Positions 4,760 through 9,330 of a stretch of 9,330 nucleotides of DNA are shown here, piece by piece. The notes under the pieces are model-generated. The model ran no database searches. It was not told the DNA's origin and was given only the letters and a program-made list of their open reading frames with translations. The stretch's first letter is position 1. Each line of letters starts with the position of its first letter. The DNA lies in contig CANQBY010000038.1 of NCBI GenBank assembly GCA_947589695.1, positions 1-9,330 of the forward strand, written 5' to 3'. This DNA comes from an uncultured Bacilli bacterium. GTDB lineage: Bacteria; Bacillota_I; Bacilli_A; RF39; UBA660. Made by a program: the position numbers and the translations under genes.

Positions 4760-5017
4760 ATGCAAGAAGCGACAAGCGATTTAAATGTAACGGTAATTGT
4801 TGTAATAATTATCGCACTATTACTTGCTTTTTTCTTTTCTTTTTTATGGCCTACCATGAGACAGGGATTTAGAGTGGAAGCAAAATGTAATGAAGCAATT
4901 TGCACTTGTCCGAGCCGAGATAGCGAAGGTAATTGTACAATCCCAGAAGGTGGTAAAGTAGAGTGCTATGTAAAGGGCAATCCTAGTCAAAAGATTACAT
5001 GCGCTTGGAAGGGTTAA
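4760..5017 (+). CDS. small pilin-like membrane protein 2, Cys-rich tail
   Basis: The 85-residue paralogue of the preceding protein shares the polar start MQEATSDLN, the hydrophobic span (about 10-30) and FLWP (28-31). The tail differs in sequence and length and carries six Cys (43, 48, 50, 59, 69, 81), including a CxC pair. GAGGAGGT (4743-4750) lies 9 bases before the ATG. The gap to the preceding gene is 30 bases and to the next 13. An even Cys number beyond the span suggests intramolecular disulfides in an extracytoplasmic domain. It could be a second filament subunit or a variant of the first. No known family is recognised with certainty. Confidence 0.85.
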   Translation: MQEATSDLNVTVIVVIIIALLLAFFFSFLWPTMRQGFRVEAKCNEAICTCPSRDSEGNCTIPEGGKVECYVKGNPSQKITCAWKG

Positions 5018-5030
5018 TTTAGGTGATTAA

Positions 5031-5555
5031 ATGAGAGAATCAATTAATAGTGTACCTTTATTTAATATTGTAATTGTCTTTGTATTTTTATTTACAGGAT
5101 ATGTTAGTCTTTCAATTAATCTTTCTAAGGCATATAATGTAAAAAATGAAATTGTAAGTATTATAAAAAATCAAGGGGGAGTTTGTACTGCGAATGTAGC
5201 TAGTTCAGATGATAATAATTGTTATAATTTTGCAGAACAAATTAGAGATTATTTTAGTGATGCAGCTTATCATAGTTCAGGTAATTGTGATGGAGATCAA
5301 ATAGGGTATGATCGAAATGGTGAATATTTAGGAGCGGGAGCAAATAATGCAGCTTTTTGTATTAAAGCTATATCTGTAGCTAGTAATTCAGAATTACCTA
5401 ATGCTGTATATTATCAAGTAGAAATATTTTATCATTTAGATATACCAGTAGTTAGTCGGCTTACAAGATTTTCATTAATGGGAGAAACTAGTCGGGTATA
5501 TGAACCTAATGAATGTAAATTTGATAGGGGTAATTATGGACTTTGGTGTAATTAG
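5031..5555 (+). CDS. pseudopilin-like single-span protein A
   Basis: The 174-residue product has a short basic-acidic start (MRES), one span (about 9-28), and a helical continuation with KNE (38-40) and VSII (42-45). The extracellular-type domain has six Cys (52, 64, 86, 110, 162, 173) and ends with the conserved block YYQV-x2-FY-x4-PV (127-140) and a final FxxxGxT strand. It aligns without gaps over the first 50 residues with the next gene, and both share the YYQV block. The architecture (N-terminal hydrophobic helix running into a helix, then a beta-rich Cys-containing domain) is that of minor pilins or TadE/pseudopilins, but sequence identity to those families is not evident. AGGTGAT (5021-5027) precedes the ATG. 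Third gene of the operon. Confidence 0.85.
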   Translation: MRESINSVPLFNIVIVFVFLFTGYVSLSINLSKAYNVKNEIVSIIKNQGGVCTANVASSDDNNCYNFAEQIRDYFSDAAYHSSGNCDGDQIGYDRNGEYLGAGANNAAFCIKAISVASNSELPNAVYYQVEIFYHLDIPVVSRLTRFSLMGETSRVYEPNECKFDRGNYGLWCN

Positions 5556-5567
5556 AGGTGATAAAAA

Positions 5568-6050
5568 ATGAGAACAGCACTTGGAAATACATGGCTTTTA
5601 CAATTAGTGATATTATTTATTTTAATTTTTGCAGCTTATATTATTTTAACATTGCAATATTCGCGGACGATTAAGCTTAAAAATGAGACAGTATCAATAA
5701 TTGAAAAATATGAGGGTATTAATAGTACATCATTAACTTTAGTTAACAATTATTTAAAAAATTTTAATTATAAGACAACTGGTGTTTGTACCACAAGTGG
5801 GGAAAGAGGAATTTATGGAGCTACCAGTTTAGATCTAGATATTTTAGAAGAAGCAGAAGCTAATAAAGAATATTATTATTGTTTAAAGAAATATAAAGGG
5901 GCTAATACGACCCATTATTATCAAGTATTATTATTTTATGAATTTAATTTGCCTGTGTTAGGAAATACAGGGGGATTTAATATTAGAGGAACAACCACGA
6001 ATTTTTTTACAGCTGATGGCAGTCGATATAGTGCAGTAATAGGAGGTTAA
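5568..6050 (+). CDS. pseudopilin-like single-span protein B
   Basis: The 160-residue paralogue of protein A has MRTALGN, one span (about 9-29), KNE (38-40), VSII (42-45), then a polar domain with only two Cys (74, 105). The shared YYQV-x2-FY-x4-PV block (117-130) is followed by a GFNIRGTTT strand. The ribosome binding site AGAGGTGA overlaps the stop codon of gene A, implying translational coupling. The last codons of this gene (…IGG, stop) are themselves the AGGAGGT binding site of the next gene. It is probably a second minor subunit that pairs with A in the initiating tip of a filament (inference). Confidence 0.85.
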   Translation: MRTALGNTWLLQLVILFILIFAAYIILTLQYSRTIKLKNETVSIIEKYEGINSTSLTLVNNYLKNFNYKTTGVCTTSGERGIYGATSLDLDILEEAEANKEYYYCLKKYKGANTTHYYQVLLFYEFNLPVLGNTGGFNIRGTTTNFFTADGSRYSAVIGG

Positions 6051-6052
6051 AT

Positions 6053-7054
6053 ATGAATGTAATTGTTTCAAATAAATATCAAAATATGTTAGCAACTTTA
6101 GATATTGATATTATTAAGAGTATAAATGGCGAATTTGATGTTGATGAATTAGTGGCGCAATTTACAAATTTTTATTTTAATAAAATGATTTTAGATATAA
6201 CGGCGATTAAAGGATATCAAAATATTAAAAATATTCAAAAATTATCAGTTAATTTTGACACCAGTAAAATTATTTTACTTTTAGATGATTCAGCGATGGT
6301 TAATAGTGGTTCTTATTTATCTCAACTTGTTTCGATGGGAATTTATAATTTTACAAGAAATATCAATGCGATTAAGTTTTTAATTGATAATCCTAATTCT
6401 TATAAAGATGTGGCACAATATCACAATTTGAATAATAGTAGTGAACCCGATAATAATCCCGTAGATTTTGATACTTTTGCCGGAAGTGGTAGTGGGGGAT
6501 TGCGAATTATTGGTTTTCGGAATGTTACCGAACATGCTGGGGCCACAACTTTAGTTTATATGCTTAAAAGAAATTTAGAAGTAGCTTATAATGTCGTGGC
6601 TTTAGAAGTAGATAAAGAAGATTTTAAATATTTAAATGATAAAAGTTTAAAATCGACAACCGAATTAGATTTATCTTTTAATATTGCTAATAATCCAGAA
6701 GCAGAAGTAATATTAGTAGATTTAAATGATTCTAAACAAAATAATTTATGTAATGAAGTAGTTTATTTAATTGAACCGGGATTAATTAAACTTAATAAAT
6801 TAATTAGAAGTGATCGGGATGCTTTTGAAAAATTAAAAGATAAAAGAATTGTATTAAATAAAAGTATTTTAACAAGTAGAGATATTACTGATTTTGAACA
6901 TGAATCCAATAGTAAAATATTCTTTAATATTCCATATTTAGATGATAAAAAAGAACATGAGCCTATTTTAGATGATTTCTTAATTGCATTAGGTTTTTCA
7001 AGAATTAATGGTAGTGGTTCAGGAAAAACAAAACTTTTTAATATTTTTAAATAA
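6053..7054 (+). CDS. CpaE/TadZ-like pilus-positioning protein with atypical MinD-like domain
   Basis: The 333-residue soluble protein is likely bound to the inner face of the membrane. Residues 1 to about 120 look like an atypical receiver domain (KIILLLDDS at 72-80, then VSMGIYNF at 93-100), as in TadZ/CpaE proteins that localise Tad pilus machinery. After a Ser/Gly/Asn-rich linker (about 125-149) comes a ParA/MinD-type fold starting LRIIGFRN. The P-loop is TEHAGATT (159-166) where MinD has KGGVGKTT, so the signature Lys and the P-loop Lys are both replaced. ILVDLND (220-226) corresponds to the Walker B strand. The C-terminus is a Gly/Ser linker followed by KLFNIFK (327-333), reminiscent of the MinD membrane-targeting helix. 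AGGAGGT (6041-6047) overlaps the preceding gene end. Last gene before the terminator. Assignment rests on architecture and context. Confidence 0.75.
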   Translation: MNVIVSNKYQNMLATLDIDIIKSINGEFDVDELVAQFTNFYFNKMILDITAIKGYQNIKNIQKLSVNFDTSKIILLLDDSAMVNSGSYLSQLVSMGIYNFTRNINAIKFLIDNPNSYKDVAQYHNLNNSSEPDNNPVDFDTFAGSGSGGLRIIGFRNVTEHAGATTLVYMLKRNLEVAYNVVALEVDKEDFKYLNDKSLKSTTELDLSFNIANNPEAEVILVDLNDSKQNNLCNEVVYLIEPGLIKLNKLIRSDRDAFEKLKDKRIVLNKSILTSRDITDFEHESNSKIFFNIPYLDDKKEHEPILDDFLIALGFSRINGSGSGKTKLFNIFK

Positions 7055-7079
7055 AATCACAAAATCAAGTGATTTTTTT
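7053..7079 (+). terminator. intrinsic terminator of the pilin-like operon
   Basis: AAAATCAC (7053-7060) / GTGATTTT (7069-7076) has an 8-base loop and a U-run to 7079. The stop codon (7052-7054) overlaps the first pairs of the stem. Confidence 0.88.
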
Positions 7080-7100
7080 GTTTTAAAATTTGTTCTTTAT

Positions 7101-7109
7101 TGATATAAT
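7101..7109 (+). promoter_or_regulatory. extended -10 promoter upstream of the unknown gene and obg
   Basis: TGA-TATAAT (hexamer 7104-7109) is followed by the binding site AGAGGT (7117-7122). A poor -35 candidate, TTGTTT (7079-7084), lies 19 bp upstream. The same TGATATAAT string occurs before the gene at 2577. Confidence 0.6.
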
Positions 7110-7130
7110 ATTTCTAAGAGGTTGGTCAGC

Positions 7131-7934
7131 ATGAAAAAAGTTATAAGTTTAATTATAGGAATTGTTAGTATTTTAGGAATTATTGCTTTAACTACTTATA
7201 CTTTAACTCATAAAGGAATAAGAAATAGAAATAATGTGACAGCTAATGATACTAAAATAGAATTAGTTTCAAGTACTTATAATGGGAATGTTTTAGCGGA
7301 AATTTATAGTATTGTTTTAAATGGTCAAAAACATAAAATTAAGTTTGAATATAATATGGTTTTAAATCCGGAGACTCAAATAACAAGTGCTTTTTTAAGA
7401 GTATATTATGATGGGGGAAATATTATTACCGAGGATATTATAGATAATTTTAAAGTGGATAATATTGAAGATTTACTTTCAAATACTCAAGTTAAGAATT
7501 ATGTTAAAATAACAACAGATAAAATTGAAATTAAAAAAATTAATGATAAAGAATATGTTTTATTAAAAGTAGGTTATTATGATAGTTATATTAGAGAAAA
7601 ATATTTCTTCTTTGATGATAATGGGGATTTATTAATAAATAAAGGAACTGTTATTAAAGATAATGGGGTAAAATATGTAACTTTAGATAATCAAGAATTA
7701 GATGTTTTTTATGGGGTAAATAATGAAGAACAAATATTGGGGAAGTTTGAAGATAATATTATGTATGCTTTAGAAGTAATAAGTCATGAAGAAGATTTAA
7801 ATTATGATATAGTAGAATGTATTTATTATTTTGAAGATGAAAAATTAGTTAGAGAAGAATTAAAGACTTATCCAGATATAAAAAGAATTGATCTAGATAA
7901 AGAAATAATTGATTTAACAGAAAATGAAGATTAG
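7131..7934 (+). CDS. membrane-anchored extracytoplasmic protein of unknown function
   Basis: The 267-residue product starts at ATG 7131, with AGAGGT 8 bases upstream; the TTG at 7122 is part of that region. MKK followed by a hydrophobic stretch (about 4-24) forms a signal anchor or uncleaved signal. There is no lipobox Cys. The remaining polar domain is rich in Asn, Asp, Glu, Ile and Tyr, with many short alternating strands (KIELVSSTYNG, ITSAFLRVYYDGG, EYVLLKVGYYDSYI) suggesting a beta-rich fold, and an acidic end. No catalytic motif and no family is recognised. It lies 26 bases upstream of obg with no terminator between, so the two are probably co-transcribed. This position differs from the usual obg neighbours in Bacillota (rplU, rpmA, spo0B). 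Confidence 0.85.
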   Translation: MKKVISLIIGIVSILGIIALTTYTLTHKGIRNRNNVTANDTKIELVSSTYNGNVLAEIYSIVLNGQKHKIKFEYNMVLNPETQITSAFLRVYYDGGNIITEDIIDNFKVDNIEDLLSNTQVKNYVKITTDKIEIKKINDKEYVLLKVGYYDSYIREKYFFFDDNGDLLINKGTVIKDNGVKYVTLDNQELDVFYGVNNEEQILGKFEDNIMYALEVISHEEDLNYDIVECIYYFEDEKLVREELKTYPDIKRIDLDKEIIDLTENED

Positions 7935-7960
7935 ATGATAGAACTAAGTGGGTGATTTAA

Positions 7961-9235
7961 ATGTTTGTAGATGAATTAAAAATTAAAGTTATGGCCGGAA
8001 AAGGGGGAGATGGTTGTACTTCTTTTCATCGGGAGAAATATGTTTCCATGGGAGGTCCGGATGGAGGTAATGGGGGTAAAGGGGCCAGCATTATTTTTAA
8101 AGTAGATAAAGGGCTTAAAACTTTGATTGATCTTAGATATATGAAGATTATTAAAGGTGAAAAAGGTGAAAATGGAAAAGGTGCTAATAGACAGGGAGCT
8201 AATGCCCAAGATGTTGTAATTAAAGTACCGGAGGGAACAACTATCATTGATTTGGATACGAATTTAGTGGTCGCCGATTTAGTGGGAGAAAATACCGAGG
8301 TAGTAGTTGCCCAAGGAGGACGAGGCGGTCGGGGTAACGCAGCTTTTAAAAGTCACAGTGATAATGCTCCTAGAATTAGTGAACTTGGAGAACCCGGCGA
8401 AATGCGACTCTTAAAGGTCGAGCTAAAGATGATCGCGGATGTTGGATTAGTTGGCCTTCCAAGTGTTGGCAAGTCCTCTATTTTAGCCAGTATTAGTGCA
8501 GCTAGTCCTAAAATTGCTAGTTATCACTTTACTACTTTAGTACCGAATTTAGGATATGTAAAATTAAAAGATGAAAGATCATTTATTATGGCCGATTTAC
8601 CAGGCTTAATTGAAGGAGCTAGTGAAGGAGTAGGCTTAGGTCATAAGTTTTTAAGACATGCGCTTAGAACCAAAATTATAGCCCATGTAATTGATATGGG
8701 GGCTAGTGAAGAGCGAGACCCAATTGAGGATTACTTAACTATTCGAGAAGAAATTCAAAAATATAGTGAAAAATTAGCCTTAAAAAAAGAAATTATTATT
8801 GCAAATAAAATGGATTTAGAAAAAGCTCAAGAAAATTTAGAAAAATTTAAGAAGAAGTTTCCAGAGAAAGAAATTATAGCTATAAGTGCGATAAATAATG
8901 AAGGTTTAGATGAATTAATGCAAAGACTGGCCGATTTATTAGAGGAAACCGAGAATGATCCATTATATCAAAATGAAGAATTAGAAAGTCATGTTATTTA
9001 TAAATTTAAACAGGAAAAACCTTTTACGATTACTAAAGAAAATGAAGCTTGGATTGTGGAGGGAAAAGAGTTAGAGAAACTATTTAAAATGACTCGATTT
9101 AATGAAGATGACGCGGTCTTAAGATTTGCTCGAAAATTAAAAGGAATGGGTGTAGAAGACGAATTAGAAAGACTAGGAGCTAAAAGAGGAGATACCGTCA
9201 TTATTTGTGATTATGCTTTTGAGTTTAAAGAATAA
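7961..9235 (+). CDS. obg: GTPase Obg (CgtA), ribosome assembly and stress GTPase
   Basis: Obg is an essential GTPase that binds the 50S subunit, acts in late ribosome maturation and is linked to (p)ppGpp signalling; in B. subtilis it is also needed for sporulation initiation. The 424-residue protein has all three domains. The Gly-rich Obg domain (1 to about 157) has AGKGGDGC at 12-19, GGPDGGNGGKG at 31-41 and GGRGGRGN at 119-126. The G domain has G1 GLPSVGKS (165-172), FTTL (190-193), G3 DLPG (212-215), G4 NKMD (282-285) and G5 SAI (309-311). The C-terminal OCT domain (about 345-424) contains RFARKLKGMGVEDEL. Length is normal for Bacillota. GTGGGTGA (7948-7955) precedes the ATG. It is probably co-transcribed with the unknown upstream gene and ends in a terminator formed from its last codons. 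Confidence 0.98.
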   Translation: MFVDELKIKVMAGKGGDGCTSFHREKYVSMGGPDGGNGGKGASIIFKVDKGLKTLIDLRYMKIIKGEKGENGKGANRQGANAQDVVIKVPEGTTIIDLDTNLVVADLVGENTEVVVAQGGRGGRGNAAFKSHSDNAPRISELGEPGEMRLLKVELKMIADVGLVGLPSVGKSSILASISAASPKIASYHFTTLVPNLGYVKLKDERSFIMADLPGLIEGASEGVGLGHKFLRHALRTKIIAHVIDMGASEERDPIEDYLTIREEIQKYSEKLALKKEIIIANKMDLEKAQENLEKFKKKFPEKEIIAISAINNEGLDELMQRLADLLEETENDPLYQNEELESHVIYKFKQEKPFTITKENEAWIVEGKELEKLFKMTRFNEDDAVLRFARKLKGMGVEDELERLGAKRGDTVIICDYAFEFKE

Positions 9236-9250
9236 TTTAAACTCTTTTTT
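9221..9250 (+). terminator. intrinsic terminator of obg
   Basis: A perfect 9-bp stem, GAGTTTAAA (9221-9229) / TTTAAACTC (9236-9244), is followed by six U (9245-9250). The stem's 5' arm is the last codons E-F-K and the loop GAATAA contains the final Glu codon and the stop codon. Confidence 0.93.
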
Positions 9251-9253
9251 ATT

Positions 9254-9273
9254 AAAAAGTTGTGTTAAACTTT
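9254..9273 (-). terminator. candidate terminator of the gene entering from the right edge
   Basis: On the minus strand AAAGTT / AACTTT (9268-9273 and 9256-9261) closes a 6-base loop and runs into a short U-run. The stop codon at 9272-9274 overlaps the stem. The stem is short and AU-rich, so this is only moderately supported. Confidence 0.5.
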
Positions 9274-9330
9274 ATGACTGATTAATGTATTCAGCATAAG
9301 CAACATTTAAATCAATAGGCATTTTAATTG
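9272..9330 (-). CDS. 3' end of an unidentified gene (partial, runs off the right edge)
   Basis: The minus-strand frame is open from the edge to TAA at 9272-9274. It gives the C-terminal residues IKMPIDLNVAYAEYINQS. It is followed by a plausible minus-strand terminator and is convergent to obg. The residue mix is that of a real soluble protein end rather than of random AT-rich sequence, but eighteen residues do not identify it. Confidence 0.55.
   Translation of the reverse strand, partial: IKMPIDLNVAYAEYINQS

Noticed and set aside
4551..4905. Minus-strand frames of 74 and 79 residues opposite the small pilin-like genes
   Set aside because: They have no ribosome binding sites and are antisense shadows of two well-supported paralogous genes. 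The same holds for the minus frames inside obg.
4514..5017. Two-peptide bacteriocin, with the CPBP protein as its immunity protease
   Set aside because: There is no double-glycine leader and no dedicated transporter. The hydrophobic segment is a full membrane span at the N-terminus, and the genes are co-transcribed with pseudopilin- and TadZ-like genes.
7004..7051. GSGSGKT near the end of the TadZ-like protein as a second Walker A motif
   Set aside because: The spacing is GxxxGKT rather than GxxxxGKT, and it lies in the extreme C-terminal tail with no fold after it. It reads better as a flexible linker before a short amphipathic helix.

Overview
The window is AT-rich DNA that reads cleanly with the standard bacterial code: TGG is the only tryptophan codon in the genes and TGA is used once as a stop (end of the PAP2 gene). 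Starts are mostly ATG with Gram-positive-type ribosome binding sites (AGGAGG or AGGTGA). A homologue of the spore coat morphogenetic protein CotE, the rpsP-khpA pair and CPBP, PAP2 and YkuE-type membrane proteins point to Bacillota, class Bacilli, probably a small-genome uncultured gut lineage (RF39 or Erysipelotrichia-like; this placement is inference). No insertion sequence, phage gene, CRISPR array, rRNA or tRNA was seen.

Layout. Positions 1-286 hold three unrelated short tandem repeats and no convincing gene. A HIT-family nucleotide hydrolase follows on the minus strand (304-678). It is divergent from a cotE-like gene (771-1301), which is preceded by a sigma-K-like promoter pattern. A strong sigma-A-type promoter drives rpsP-khpA (1365-1888), which ends in a terminator. 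Next come a PAP2 phosphatase with an almost leaderless start and an 89-residue membrane protein. Convergent to these is a minus-strand pair: a CPBP intramembrane protease (4353-3682) and a membrane-anchored metallophosphoesterase with a partly degenerate active site (3674-2856).

The centrepiece is a five-gene plus-strand operon, 4514-7054. It has two paralogous small single-span proteins with cysteine-rich tails, two paralogous larger single-span proteins that look like minor pilins or pseudopilins, and a CpaE/TadZ-like protein (receiver-like domain plus a MinD-like domain without the P-loop lysines). I interpret it as the structural and positioning part of a minimal, divergent Tad-like surface filament whose motor ATPase, membrane platform and prepilin peptidase lie elsewhere. 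It is bounded by its own promoter and terminator. After it come an unrecognised membrane-anchored extracellular protein and the ribosome-assembly GTPase Obg (7961-9235). The 3' end of an unidentified minus-strand gene enters from the right edge.

A recurring trait is that intrinsic terminators are fused to gene ends: in all six terminators recognised here the stop codon lies in the hairpin loop or overlaps the base of the stem. Several correct starts lie 3 to 6 codons inside the longest open frame, because the upstream GTG or TTG is part of the Shine-Dalgarno sequence.
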